Source: Actinomadura pelletieri DSM 43383 (GTDB lineage Bacteria > Actinomycetota > Actinomycetes > Streptosporangiales > Streptosporangiaceae). Taken from it: DNA of 64,000 bases. The notes beneath the pieces were generated by a model that was not told the DNA's origin, made no database searches, and saw nothing but the letters and a program-made list of their open reading frames with translations. The DNA lies in the NCBI RefSeq assembly GCF_003634705.1, contig NZ_RBWU01000003.1:496001-560000 (forward strand). The letters are read 5' to 3'. Positions 1-8,304 of the stretch are shown one piece after another (the first letter of the stretch is position 1; the number at the start of each line of letters is the position of its first letter). The translations under genes and the position numbers were made by a program.

Positions 1-2
1 AC

Positions 3-779
3 GGGTTCGACGACGACGCGGAGATCTGGGACGGCGGGCCGCTGACGGTGGTCCAGGGCCGCGCATGCCTCGCCGTCGGGGACGCCACCGGCCTCGACGA
101 GATCGCGGACCGCCTCGACGCGGCCGTCCCCGTCGTCAGCGGGGTCGTCGGGAAGGGCTGGGCGCGGCGGGCCGTCGCGCTCGTGCCCGCCGACGCCTCG
201 CTCGCGGCCGCGCTCGCCGGCCCCGGACAGCGCCTCAGTGAGATCGCCGCGCTGGCGACCGTCGTGCCGTCCGCCGGAAACGGCCGGCCGGGCGAGCGGT
301 GGGGCGAGGACCGCGTCATCATCGCCCCCGGCACCTTCGGCCGGCTCAACGACCTCGGCCGCGACGTGGTGCTCACCCACGAGCTGACCCATGTCGCCAC
401 CGGCGGCGCGCGCGACCGCACGACGCCGCTGTGGCTCATCGAGGGCTTCGCCGACTATGTCGGCTACCGGGGCGCGAAGGTCGGCGTCCGGGCGGCGGCC
501 GGGGAGCTGCGCCGCGAGGTGGCGGCGGGCCGGATCCCGGCCGCGCTGCCCGCCCCCTCGGCGTTCTCCGGCGGCTCCCCACGCCTGTCCCAGACGTACC
601 AGGAGGCCTGGCTCGCCTGCCGGATGATCGCGGCCCGGTACGGTGAGGCGACGCTCGTGCGGCTCTACCGGACCGCCGGGCGCGTCCCGGAGGAGACCGC
701 GCTGCGCGACGTTCTGGGCCTCACCCGGGCGGGGTTCACCTCGTTGTGGCGCGACTACGTGAAGAAGGAGCTCGCATGA
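3..779 (+). CDS. Peptidase MA-like zinc metallopeptidase domain protein (5'-partial)
   Basis: The reading frame is open to the left edge, so the start lies outside the window. A GTG at 48 is in frame but interrupts a continuous protein and is unlikely to be the real start. The visible 258 residues contain a zinc-binding HExxH motif at about 387 (LTHELTHVATGG), followed about 20 residues later by a W-L-I-E-G-F-A-D-Y segment that supplies the third ligand, which is the pattern of gluzincin 'peptidase MA-like' proteins. The C-terminal part (EAWLACRMIAARYGEA) also fits that family, whose members are often actinobacterial lipoproteins or membrane proteins of unknown substrate. The stop TGA (777-779) lies in ATGAG at the edge of a tandem-repeat array. 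The next gene probably once overlapped this stop. Confidence 0.7.
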   Translation, partial: GFDDDAEIWDGGPLTVVQGRACLAVGDATGLDEIADRLDAAVPVVSGVVGKGWARRAVALVPADASLAAALAGPGQRLSEIAALATVVPSAGNGRPGERWGEDRVIIAPGTFGRLNDLGRDVVLTHELTHVATGGARDRTTPLWLIEGFADYVGYRGAKVGVRAAAGELRREVAAGRIPAALPAPSAFSGGSPRLSQTYQEAWLACRMIAARYGEATLVRLYRTAGRVPEETALRDVLGLTRAGFTSLWRDYVKKELA

Positions 780-944
780 GTGAGCGCAGCGAGTCGAGGG
801 GCGTGGGGGGTCGGCCCCCCACAAAGCACACGACTGAGCGCAGCAAGTCGAGGGGCGTGGGGGGTCGCCCCCCACACCGCACACGAGTGGGCGCAGCGAG
901 TCGGGGGCGTGGGAGGTCGGCCCCTCACAATGGACATGAGTGAG
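775..944. repeat. Three tandem copies of a 53-54 bp GC-rich hairpin repeat
   Basis: Copies lie at 781-834, 835-887 and 888-940. The first two carry a near-perfect inverted repeat: GTGGGGGG-TCGG-CCCCCCAC at 803-822 and the same arms with a TCG loop at 857-875. The third is degenerate. The array is bracketed by an identical 10-mer, CATGAGTGAG (775-784 and 935-944), which at the left is the stop of the upstream gene and at the right is the best start of the downstream gene. The array can be translated, but the product is only repetitive Ser/Arg/Gly/Pro-rich sequence. Confidence 0.8.
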
Positions 945-2297
945 GGTGGGGCGGACGGCGCGGGCGGGATGCGGAGGCCGCGTACGGCGGCCGCCGTCGC
1001 CGCCGGGGCGTTGTTCGCGGCCGTCGCGGCCGTCCTCGCCCTGACGACGCCGTGGAACCCGCTGCCCGGCCATGTCCCCGGTGGGCGCGTGCGACCCGAC
1101 CCGGCGCTCGACTTCTCCCCCGCCGAGATCGCCCGGTCCCGGGCGTTCGACTCGGCCATCAACCCGCCCGCCTACTCGGGCCTCGTCGTCGGTCTGGCGT
1201 TGGTCCTCGTGCTGGGGCTGACTCCGCTCGGCGCGCGGTTCATCGGCCGGGTCACCTCCCGTACCGGCCATCGCCTCCTGCGGGTCGTCGTCGCGTCCGC
1301 CGCGCTGGCGGTGCTGCTGCGCGTCGCGGGACTGCCGTTCGACGCCTGGCGGGAGTCGGTGCTGCGCCGGTACGGGCTGTCGACGCAGACGTGGCCTGCG
1401 TGGCTCCTGGACCAGGTCAAGTCCCTCGGCGTCACGTGGATCATCTCCACGATCGCGCTGCTGCTCCTGTACTGGGTGGCGCGCCGCTTCCCGCGCTACT
1501 GGTGGACGGGCGCCGCCGCGGGCGGTTTCCTCCTCGTCGTGCTGGTGTCGTTCGTCTACCCGATCGCCGTCGAGCCGGTGTTCAACAAGTTCCACTCGCT
1601 GCCGCAGGGGCAACTGCGCAGCGACCTGCTCGACATGGCCCGGCGGGACGGCGTCCCGGTCGAGGACGTGCTCGTCGCGGACGCGTCCCGCAGGACGACC
1701 TCACTGAACGCCTACGTGTCCGGGTTCGGTTCCACGCGGCGGATCGTCCTGTACGACACGTTGCTGGAGTCGCCGCCCGCCCGCGTCGAGTCGATCGTCG
1801 CCCACGAACTCGGCCACGCCAAGCGCGACGACGTCCTGTACGGGACGCTGGTGGGCGCGCTCGGCATCGCCGGGGCCATGTGCCTGCTGTACCTCCTGAT
1901 GACCTCTCCACGGCTCCTGCGCCGCGCCGGGGTCGCTCCCACCGGCCCGCCGGGAGGCGCCCCGGACGACCGCGGGGGCGGCGCCGCGGATCCCCGGTCC
2001 ATCGCGCTCGTCCTCGCGTTGGTGGCGGCGGGGACGCAGATCGGCGCGCCCGTCCAGAACCTCGTCAGCCGCCGCATCGAGGCCCGCGCCGACGCGCACG
2101 CCCTGAACCTCACCCGCGACCCCGCGACGTTCGTGTCGATGCAGCACGAGCTGTCGGTGCGCAACATCTCCGACCTGCGTCCCGACGCGCTGGAGTACGT
2201 GATGTGGCTGACGCACCCGTCGGGCCCCGACCGGATCGCCATGGCCCGGACGTGGGCCCGGATGCACCGCGTGCCGCAGCCGCCGCCGCTGCGCTGA
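936..2297 (+). CDS. M48 family (Ste24-like) integral-membrane zinc metalloprotease
   Basis: This is a 453-residue membrane protease of the CAAX/Ste24 type. The N-terminus has a transmembrane segment (AAAVAAGALFAAVAAVLALT). More hydrophobic segments follow, then the catalytic HELGH motif (residues 290-294, codons from 1803) followed by AKRDD. A conserved SRRIEARADAHALNL segment near the C-terminus supplies the third zinc ligand (E in EARAD), as in Ste24p and HtpX. Substrates in actinomycetes are not established. The open frame extends back to GTG 780, but those extra residues are translated tandem repeat, so ATG 936 (MSEGGADGAGG) is preferred. The gene runs convergent to the L,D-transpeptidase with a 23 bp gap. 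Confidence 0.85.
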   Translation: MSEGGADGAGGMRRPRTAAAVAAGALFAAVAAVLALTTPWNPLPGHVPGGRVRPDPALDFSPAEIARSRAFDSAINPPAYSGLVVGLALVLVLGLTPLGARFIGRVTSRTGHRLLRVVVASAALAVLLRVAGLPFDAWRESVLRRYGLSTQTWPAWLLDQVKSLGVTWIISTIALLLLYWVARRFPRYWWTGAAAGGFLLVVLVSFVYPIAVEPVFNKFHSLPQGQLRSDLLDMARRDGVPVEDVLVADASRRTTSLNAYVSGFGSTRRIVLYDTLLESPPARVESIVAHELGHAKRDDVLYGTLVGALGIAGAMCLLYLLMTSPRLLRRAGVAPTGPPGGAPDDRGGGAADPRSIALVLALVAAGTQIGAPVQNLVSRRIEARADAHALNLTRDPATFVSMQHELSVRNISDLRPDALEYVMWLTHPSGPDRIAMARTWARMHRVPQPPPLR

Positions 2298-2320
2298 CCG
2301 CCGCGACGTCCACCGGACGG

Positions 2321-3601
2321 TCAGTTGCCTTCCGCGCGATCCTCGGCCGGTCGCTGGGCGCCCTGCCGCTGCGCGGACAGCGTCGCCGCGTCCTCGTGCG
2401 GGGCGGTCGTCACCGACCGTTTCAGCGCGCTGCCCTTGACCCAGTCGTTCCACTTCAGCTGCCAGTAGCCCCAGCCGTTGTCCGGTTCGAGTTCCCGGTT
2501 CGAGCCGATCACCGTCACCACGTCACCGCGCTGGGCCAGGCCGTAGAACCACTTCGCGTTGGACGGGCTGATGTTGATGCAGCCGTGGCTGACGTTCCGC
2601 CTGCCCTGGCTGCCGACCGACCACGGCGCGCTGTGGACGTACTCGCCGCTCTCGGAGATCCGCACCGACTTGTACACGGTGAGGCTGTAGCCGCCGGGAC
2701 TGCCGGGGCTGACCCCCATCCAGTCCGACGTCATGACCGTCGGGTCCTCCTTCTCCATCGTCAGGTGGACGCCGTTGGTCGTGGTGAACTTCCGGACCCC
2801 GCCCTTGCCCATGCTGGTCGGGATGGTCCGGACCTTCTTGCCGTTGACCCGCACCACCATCTTGTGGGTGTCCTCACCCGCGGTGGAGATGTGCGAGTCG
2901 CCGATCTTGAAGGCGAGGGCGTAGTTCCTGCCGCCGTACACGTCCCCGCCGGTGCGCACACCGGCGAGGTGCGCCCGGAACGTCACCTTGGTGTGGGCGG
3001 GCCAGTAGTTCCTGGTCCGGAACACGACCTCCTTGTCGTCGAACCAGTGCCAGGCCCCTTCGACGGTCTTGTCGGAGCGCACCTCCAGCGCCTGCTCGAC
3101 CGCCCGCCTGTCCTGCACGGGCTGGTCGAACCGCATGATGATGGGCATGCCGACACCGACGGTCTCCTTGCTGTACGGCGCCTCAACCGTCATCTTGTTG
3201 GTCTTCGTGACCTGGGCGGTGGTGAAGCGGCTGCTGACCGTCCGGGTCTTGCCGTCCATACCGACCGCCGTCGCGCCGACCGTGTACGTCTGGCCCGGAG
3301 TGAGCGTCCACCGTGACCGCCACCGTGTCCGGTCGGCGTTGAGTTCGCCGTCGACCGCCCCGCCCGCGGCCGACACCGTCACGTTCTCGATGGTGCCGCG
3401 GTCGGCCTGGACGGCGATGGGGACGTCCGGTCTGAACGCGCCCCCGCCGCCCACCGGCGACACCGTCAGCCGCACGGCGTCCGCGCCGTCCGGTTCACGA
3501 TCCCCCGAGCACGCCCCGGCGCCCGCCACCATTCCGGCGCCGACGATCAGCGCCGCGGTCCGTCGTCTCCGGTCACCCGGTCCTGAGCCCCCCACCCGCA
3601 T
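2321..3601 (-). CDS. Lipoprotein L,D-transpeptidase with Ig-like domains (YkuD fold)
   Basis: This 426-residue protein makes 3->3 cross-links in peptidoglycan outside the membrane. The N-terminus is a lipoprotein signal (R-rich start, TAALIVGAGMVAGAG, then Cys in a GAGAC lipobox). Two Ig-like domains follow, containing VSPVGGGGAFRPDVPIAVQ and KMTVEAPYSKETVGVGMPI. The C-terminal YkuD domain has the catalytic motif SHGCINIS (Cys at residue 341) and an upstream HSAPWS, matching actinobacterial Ldt proteins such as LdtMt2. ATG 3601 is chosen because a GGGGGA ribosome site sits six bases upstream and it puts the signal peptide at the N-terminus. The frame is open further upstream to 3709, without a signal. 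Confidence 0.92.
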   Translation of the reverse strand: MRVGGSGPGDRRRRTAALIVGAGMVAGAGACSGDREPDGADAVRLTVSPVGGGGAFRPDVPIAVQADRGTIENVTVSAAGGAVDGELNADRTRWRSRWTLTPGQTYTVGATAVGMDGKTRTVSSRFTTAQVTKTNKMTVEAPYSKETVGVGMPIIMRFDQPVQDRRAVEQALEVRSDKTVEGAWHWFDDKEVVFRTRNYWPAHTKVTFRAHLAGVRTGGDVYGGRNYALAFKIGDSHISTAGEDTHKMVVRVNGKKVRTIPTSMGKGGVRKFTTTNGVHLTMEKEDPTVMTSDWMGVSPGSPGGYSLTVYKSVRISESGEYVHSAPWSVGSQGRRNVSHGCINISPSNAKWFYGLAQRGDVVTVIGSNRELEPDNGWGYWQLKWNDWVKGSALKRSVTTAPHEDAATLSAQRQGAQRPAEDRAEGN

Positions 3602-3680
3602 GTGGTCCCCCGGTCGTCCAACTGGGCGATCGGTCCGCGTCCCCCCAGCCCCATCGCTGGAACGGCGCCCAGTTATGCGA

Positions 3681-3717
3681 AAGGGCCGGTACCCGAAAAA
3701 ATCGGACACCGGCCCTT
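3681..3717 (-). terminator. Stem-loop between ctaF and the L,D-transpeptidase
   Basis: A perfect 10 bp inverted repeat, AAGGGCCGGT (3681-3690) with ACCGGCCCTT (3708-3717), encloses a 17-base loop that can pair again (CCG/CGG). It lies just after the ctaF stop on the minus strand and probably ends the cytochrome oxidase transcript. The T-rich tail is weak. Confidence 0.6.
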
Positions 3718-3736
3718 GATGGGGTTCTTTTACCGG

Positions 3737-4147
3737 TCAATGGGCGAAATGACCCCGGTAGTACTCGAAGACCAGACCAATGGTCGAAAGCAGGGCCGCG
3801 GCGGCACCGAGAATGACCAGCCACCAGCCGAACACGATGCCGAGCGCCACCGCCGCGGCCGACAGCCCGAGGTACAGCGGCCACCAGCTGTGCGGGCTGA
3901 AGAAGCCCAGCTCACCGGCCGCGTCCGCGATCTCCCCCTCGGGGTCGTCCTCGTACAGGGGGCCGCCGTTCGCGGCCTCCAGGCGCCGGACCGTGAAATG
4001 GACGTAGAACCCGACGAGCCCGGCGAGACCGACGGCCAGACCGAGTGCCGTCGTGCCCGTCCAGTCCTTGGACCAGAGCCAGTACACGATGTCGGTCGCG
4101 AGGAAGAACAGCGCCGAACCGTAGAACATGAACGCCTGGACGCGCAT
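3737..4147 (-). CDS. ctaF: Cytochrome c oxidase subunit 4 (actinobacterial CtaF)
   Basis: This small membrane subunit (136 aa) of the actinobacterial aa3 oxidase has four hydrophobic segments: one near residues 3-22 (AFMFYGSALFFLATDIVYW), one around 30-50, and two at the C-terminus (WWPLYLGLSAAAVALGIVFG, then WLVILGAAAALLSTIGLVF). Length and the late WWPLY segment match the Mycobacterium/Streptomyces subunit IV family. It begins three bases after the ctaD stop in the order ctaC-ctaD-ctaF, so it is co-transcribed with the catalytic subunits. It has no redox centre and probably stabilises the bcc-aa3 supercomplex. Confidence 0.93.
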   Translation of the reverse strand: MRVQAFMFYGSALFFLATDIVYWLWSKDWTGTTALGLAVGLAGLVGFYVHFTVRRLEAANGGPLYEDDPEGEIADAAGELGFFSPHSWWPLYLGLSAAAVALGIVFGWWLVILGAAAALLSTIGLVFEYYRGHFAH

Positions 4148-4150
4148 CGC

Positions 4151-5818
4151 CTACTCTCCCTTCGTCCCGGCCAGTTCGCCCTTCGCCCCCACATGCGGGT
4201 GGTGCAGGTCGAACGCCGGCCGCTCGGAACGGATCCTCGGAATCGAGTTGAAGTTGTGCCGCGGTGGCGGGCACGACGTCGCCCACTCCAGGGATGCGCC
4301 GTAGCCCCACGGGTCGTCCACCTCGACGCGCTTGCCCCGCTTCCACGTGATGTACACGTTGTAGAAGAACGGCAGCAGGGACGCGCCCAGGACGAACGAG
4401 AAGATGCTGGAGATCTCGTTCAGCCCGTGGAACTCGTCGGCGTAGTCGGCGTACCGGCGCGGCATGCCCGCGGCGCCCAGCCAGTGCTGGACGAGGAACG
4501 TGCCGTGGAAGCCGATGAACAGCAGCCAGAAATGGACCTTGCCGAGCGTGTCGTTCAGCATCTTCCCGGTCCACTTCGGCCACCAGAAGTAGAACCCGGC
4601 GAACATCGCGAACACCACGGTGCCGAACACGACGTAGTGGAAGTGCGCCACCACGAAGTAGGAGTCGGACAGCTGGAAGTCCATCGGCGGCGACGCCAGG
4701 ATGACGCCGGTGAGTCCACCGAACAGGAACGTCACCAGGAAACCGATCGCCCACAACATCGGTGACTCGAACGTGAGTTGTCCTCGCCAGATGGTTCCCA
4801 CCCAGTTGAAGAACTTCACCCCCGTGGGCACCGCGATGAGGAACGACATGAACGAGAAGAACGGCAGCAGCACCTGGCCGGTGACGAACATGTGGTGCGC
4901 CCACACGGTGATGGACAGGCCCGTGATGCTGATGGTCGCGAACACCAGGCCGATGTAGCCGAAGACGGGCTTGCGGCTGAACACCGGCAGGATCTCCGTC
5001 ACGATGCCGAAGAACGGCAACGCGATGATGTACACCTCGGGATGCCCGAAGAACCAGAAGAGGTGCTGCCAGAGGAGCGCGCCGCCGTGCGAGGCGTCGA
5101 AGATGTGCGCGCCGAGCTTGCGGTCGGCCTCCAGCGCCAGCAGCGCCGCGGCGAGGACCGGGAACGCGATCAGCACCAGGATGGACGTCAGCAGGACGTT
5201 CCAGGTGAAGATCGGCATCCGGAACATCGTCATGCCCGGCGCCCGCATGCACAGGATCGTGGTGATGAAGTTGACCGCGCCCATGATGGTGCCGAAGCCC
5301 GACATCGCGAGGCCCATCACCCACATGTCGCCGCCGACGCCGGGCGAGCGCACCGCGTCCGACAGCGGCGTGTAGGCGAACCAGCCGAAGCTGGCCGCGC
5401 CGCCCGGGGTGAGGAAGCCCGCGATGACGATGATGCTGCCGAACAGGAACAGCCAGTACGCCAGCATGTTCAGGCGCGGGAACGCCACGTCGGGCGCGCC
5501 GATCTGCAGCGGCATGATGACGTTGGTGAACCCCGCGAACAGCGGCGTCGCGAACATCAGCAGCATGATCGTGCCGTGCATGGTGAACAGCTGGTTGAAC
5601 TGCTCGTTGCTGACGATCTGCCGGCCCGGCTCGAACAGCTCGGCGCGCATCACCAGCGCCAGGACGCCGCCGATCAGGAACATGAAGAACGAGGTGATCA
5701 GGTACAGGTAGCCGATCACCTTGTGGTCGGTGGACGACATCCAGGACGCGATGATGCGTCCCTTCGTCGTGCGCGGCGCGGCGGGCGGCGCACTCGGGGC
5801 GTGACTCGTCGCGGTCAC
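4151..5818 (-). CDS. ctaD: Cytochrome c oxidase subunit I (aa3 type)
   Basis: This is the catalytic haem-copper subunit (555 aa) that reduces O2 to water and pumps protons. Twelve hydrophobic segments are visible. Key motifs are the haem a ligand region TMHGTIMLL, the CuB and cross-linked Tyr motif in GHPEVYI, the CuB histidines in VWAHHMFV, and the haem ligands in HFHYVVFG. The frame is open upstream to 5941, but GTG 5818 overlaps the ctaC stop as GTGA and gives an N-terminus ([12 protein letters not shown]) like that of homologues. It is the second gene of the ctaC-ctaD-ctaF operon. Confidence 0.96.
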   Translation of the reverse strand: MTATSHAPSAPPAAPRTTKGRIIASWMSSTDHKVIGYLYLITSFFMFLIGGVLALVMRAELFEPGRQIVSNEQFNQLFTMHGTIMLLMFATPLFAGFTNVIMPLQIGAPDVAFPRLNMLAYWLFLFGSIIVIAGFLTPGGAASFGWFAYTPLSDAVRSPGVGGDMWVMGLAMSGFGTIMGAVNFITTILCMRAPGMTMFRMPIFTWNVLLTSILVLIAFPVLAAALLALEADRKLGAHIFDASHGGALLWQHLFWFFGHPEVYIIALPFFGIVTEILPVFSRKPVFGYIGLVFATISITGLSITVWAHHMFVTGQVLLPFFSFMSFLIAVPTGVKFFNWVGTIWRGQLTFESPMLWAIGFLVTFLFGGLTGVILASPPMDFQLSDSYFVVAHFHYVVFGTVVFAMFAGFYFWWPKWTGKMLNDTLGKVHFWLLFIGFHGTFLVQHWLGAAGMPRRYADYADEFHGLNEISSIFSFVLGASLLPFFYNVYITWKRGKRVEVDDPWGYGASLEWATSCPPPRHNFNSIPRIRSERPAFDLHHPHVGAKGELAGTKGE

Positions 5819-6642
5819 CGGGCACCTCCCGCGGCCAGCGCGGCCTTCGAGTCGGCGATGAACTTGTCGTACGCCTCGGGCGTCACGACCTTGAGCTGGA
5901 ACAGCATCCGGCTGTGGTCGACGCCGCAGAGTTCCGCGCACCGGCCCTCGTAGGTGCCGAGCTTCTTCGCCGTGAACTCGAACTCGTTGGTGTAGCCCGG
6001 CATGACGTCCTTCTTGTAGATCAGGGCGGGCACCCAGAAGGAGTGGATGACGTCGTTGGCGTGCAGCCGCACCCGGACGGTCTCACCCGCGGGGATCGTC
6101 ATCACCGGCTTGCCCGGCGCGGGCCCGTTCGGGTTGACGGGCTGGCCGACGACGGAGGCGACGGTCTGCTCCTTGCCGGACGCGTCCTTCTCCTTGTAGT
6201 CGAACTGCCAGCTCCACTGGAACCCGATCACGTCGACGACGACCGAGGGTTTGGCGCTGGTCGACTCGACGTAGTTCTCGTCCCGGGCGGTGAAGTAGAA
6301 CAGGACCGCGATGATGACGAACGGGACCGCCGTGTACAGGATCTCGATCGGCATGTTGTAGCGGACCTGCGGCGGCAGATCGTCGGAGCGCTTGCGGTGG
6401 AACAGCACCGCCCAGATGATCAGGCCCCAGACGACACCGCCGACGGCGAACGCCGCGATCCAGGAGCCCTGCCACAGGTGGAGCATGCGCTCGCCCTGCT
6501 CGCTGATCGGCTCGGGCATGCCCAGGCGGCTGCCGCTGCACGCGCTGGTGGTCAGCGCCAGCAGCGCCAGCGCACCGGCGCTCTTCAATGCGCGGCGACT
6601 GCGCACAGGCGTACGCCGCTCTCTAGAGCGGGTCGGACTCAC
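5815..6642 (-). CDS. ctaC: Cytochrome c oxidase subunit II (CuA lipoprotein)
   Basis: Subunit II (275 aa) receives electrons from the cytochrome bcc complex through its binuclear CuA centre. A lipoprotein signal ([12 protein letters not shown]) is followed by two transmembrane helices ([21 protein letters not shown] and [21 protein letters not shown]) and an extracytoplasmic cupredoxin domain. The CuA ligands are visible in [12 protein letters not shown] near the C-terminus, with the other His in VIHSFWVP. Adenosine kinase, an Fe-S protein and a cysteine desulfurase nearby match the mycobacterial neighbourhood. Confidence 0.96.
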   Translation of the reverse strand: MSPTRSRERRTPVRSRRALKSAGALALLALTTSACSGSRLGMPEPISEQGERMLHLWQGSWIAAFAVGGVVWGLIIWAVLFHRKRSDDLPPQVRYNMPIEILYTAVPFVIIAVLFYFTARDENYVESTSAKPSVVVDVIGFQWSWQFDYKEKDASGKEQTVASVVGQPVNPNGPAPGKPVMTIPAGETVRVRLHANDVIHSFWVPALIYKKDVMPGYTNEFEFTAKKLGTYEGRCAELCGVDHSRMLFQLKVVTPEAYDKFIADSKAALAAGGAR

Positions 6643-6770
6643 GGAATGCCTTCCCCACGGATGAAAGCCCGGGTCACCCGGGCGGAGAGATCAGTTGTCA
6701 CACGTGTGCTGGACACCCTAGCGCGAGGGTCGCGCGAACCCCTGATCGGGTGCCCGGTTAGTGTTTCCGC

Positions 6771-7949
6771 GTGGCCGAAACCAGCGCGCCCGGCGTCTAC
6801 CTCGACGCCGCGTCCACCGAGCCGCCGCATCCGGCGGCCCGCGCCGCGCTGCTGGAGGCCCTCGACTCCGGCTGGGCCGACCCCGCCCGGCTGTACGGAA
6901 CGGCCCGTGGCGCCCGCGTCCTGCTCGACCGGGCCCGCGCCCGCGTCGCGGCCGTCCTCGACGCCCGGCCCGACGAGGTGTCGTTCACGTCGTCGGGCAC
7001 GCAGGCGGTGCACCTGGCGGTCCTCGGGGGGCTCCGGGCTCGCCGCAGGGTCGGGCGCCACCTGGTGGTGAGCGCGGTGGAGCACTCCAGCGTCCTGCAC
7101 GCGGCGGAGGACCACGAACGCGACGGCGGTGAGGTGACCGTCGTCGGCGTCGACCGTTCGGGCCGCGTCGACCCCGCCGAGTTCGCCGCCGCGTTGCGCC
7201 CGGACACGGCCCTCGCGTGCCTGCAGTCCGCCAACCACGAGGTCGGCACCGTCCAGCCCGTCGCCGAGGCCGCGTCGGCGTGTCGCGCCGCGGGCGTGCC
7301 GCTGTTCGTGGACGCCGCGCAGTCCCTCGGCCGGGTGGACGTCCCCGGCGGCTGGTCGTTCCTCGCCGGGAGCGCGCACAAGTGGGGCGGGCCCCCGGGC
7401 GTGGGGGTGTTCGCCGTCCGTAAGGGCACCCGGTGGCGTTCCCCGCTGCCGGACGACGAGCGGGAGCGGCGCCGCGTCCCCGGGTTCGAGAACGTCCCGG
7501 GGATCGTCGCGGCGGCCGCGGCGCTGGAGGCCTACCGCGCCGACATGGCGACGGACGCTGAACGCGTGTCGGCGCTGGTGGACCGGATCCGGACGGAGGT
7601 GCCGCGGACCGTCCCCGACGTGCAGGTCGTCGGCGACCCGGTTCGGCGGCTTCCGCACCTGGTGACGTTCTCGTGCCTGTACGTGGAGGGCGAGGCGTTG
7701 CTGACCGAACTCGACCGGCTGGGTTTCGCGGTTTCGTCCGGAAGTTCGTGCACGGCGGATACGCTGCGTCCGAGTCATGTGCTGGAGGCGATGGGAGTGA
7801 TTACCCACGGGAACGTGCGGGTATCGCTGCCGCGTGGCGTCGTTTCGGCGGACGTCGACCGGTTCCTGGCCGTGTTGCCCGACGCGGTCGACCGGCTGCG
7901 CCGGACGACGCTGAACGACGTCGATACAGGGAGGCGGTCGCGCCCATGA
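6771..7949 (+). CDS. Cysteine desulfurase (class V aminotransferase, NifS/IscS-like)
   Basis: This 392-residue PLP enzyme probably removes sulfur from L-cysteine to give a protein persulfide. The PLP lysine is in SAHKWGGP (K204), an ESGxT-like cofactor loop is at TSSGTQAVH, and the persulfide Cys is in SSGSSCTAD (C327), in the position expected of a desulfurase rather than an aminotransferase. The N-terminus YLDAASTEPPHPAA is typical. Its stop overlaps the start of a TusA-like gene as ATGA, strongly suggesting that the persulfide is handed to that protein. It is divergent from ctaC. The exact sulfur acceptor pathway (tRNA thiolation, cofactor or Fe-S) cannot be read from the sequence. Confidence 0.88.
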   Translation: MAETSAPGVYLDAASTEPPHPAARAALLEALDSGWADPARLYGTARGARVLLDRARARVAAVLDARPDEVSFTSSGTQAVHLAVLGGLRARRRVGRHLVVSAVEHSSVLHAAEDHERDGGEVTVVGVDRSGRVDPAEFAAALRPDTALACLQSANHEVGTVQPVAEAASACRAAGVPLFVDAAQSLGRVDVPGGWSFLAGSAHKWGGPPGVGVFAVRKGTRWRSPLPDDERERRRVPGFENVPGIVAAAAALEAYRADMATDAERVSALVDRIRTEVPRTVPDVQVVGDPVRRLPHLVTFSCLYVEGEALLTELDRLGFAVSSGSSCTADTLRPSHVLEAMGVITHGNVRVSLPRGVVSADVDRFLAVLPDAVDRLRRTTLNDVDTGRRSRP

Positions 7950-8260
7950 GGTTCCGAGGCCGCGCCAAGGGTGGGACGTCTCCGGACGCCGCTGCGGCTC
8001 CCGACGCGACCGCCGCGCCGGCGGTCCCGCCACCGGTCCTGGTCATCGACGCGCTCGGCCGCAAATGCCCCATCCCGATCATCATGCTGGCCGAGCGGAT
8101 CCGGGAGGTGCCGGTCGGGCAGATCGTCGCGGTCCTCGCCGACGACGCCGCCGCGCGCACCGACGTCCCCGCCTGGTGCCGGATGAAGTCGCAGGACTTC
8201 GTCTGGGAGGAGACCCTCCAGCAGGGCGGCTGGGGCTTCCACATCCGCAGAACGTACTGA
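7946..8260 (+). CDS. TusA/SirA-like sulfurtransferase
   Basis: This 104-residue protein has an N-terminal Ala/Pro-rich tail of about 30 residues and then a TusA fold. The motif LGRKCPIPIIML holds the conserved CPxP cysteine that carries persulfide sulfur. The later part (ADDAAARTDVPAWCRM) also fits the family, with a second Cys. Its start overlaps the stop of the cysteine desulfurase, so the two are translated together and probably form a donor-acceptor pair. The N-terminal extension before the TusA core is longer than in E. coli TusA (81 aa). Confidence 0.87.
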   Translation: MRFRGRAKGGTSPDAAAAPDATAAPAVPPPVLVIDALGRKCPIPIIMLAERIREVPVGQIVAVLADDAAARTDVPAWCRMKSQDFVWEETLQQGGWGFHIRRTY

Positions 8261-8269
8261 CCCACCCGG

Positions 8270-8300
8270 CGTGGGGGCCGCGCCGTGACGCGGCCCCACG
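8270..8300. terminator. Convergent stem-loop terminator between the tusA-like and adoK genes
   Basis: The inverted repeat CGTGGGGGCCGCG (8270-8282) and CGCGGCCCCACG (8289-8300) pairs over 12 bp with one bulged G and a six-base loop. It lies ten bases after the tusA-like stop and four bases from the stop of the convergent adenosine kinase gene, so it can serve both transcripts. Confidence 0.65.
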
Positions 8301-8304
8301 TCCG

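Noticed and set aside
780..935. A longer M48 peptidase start at GTG 780
   Set aside because: The extra residues are translated tandem repeat without similarity; ATG 936 sits at the repeat boundary and gives a normal membrane-protein N-terminus.
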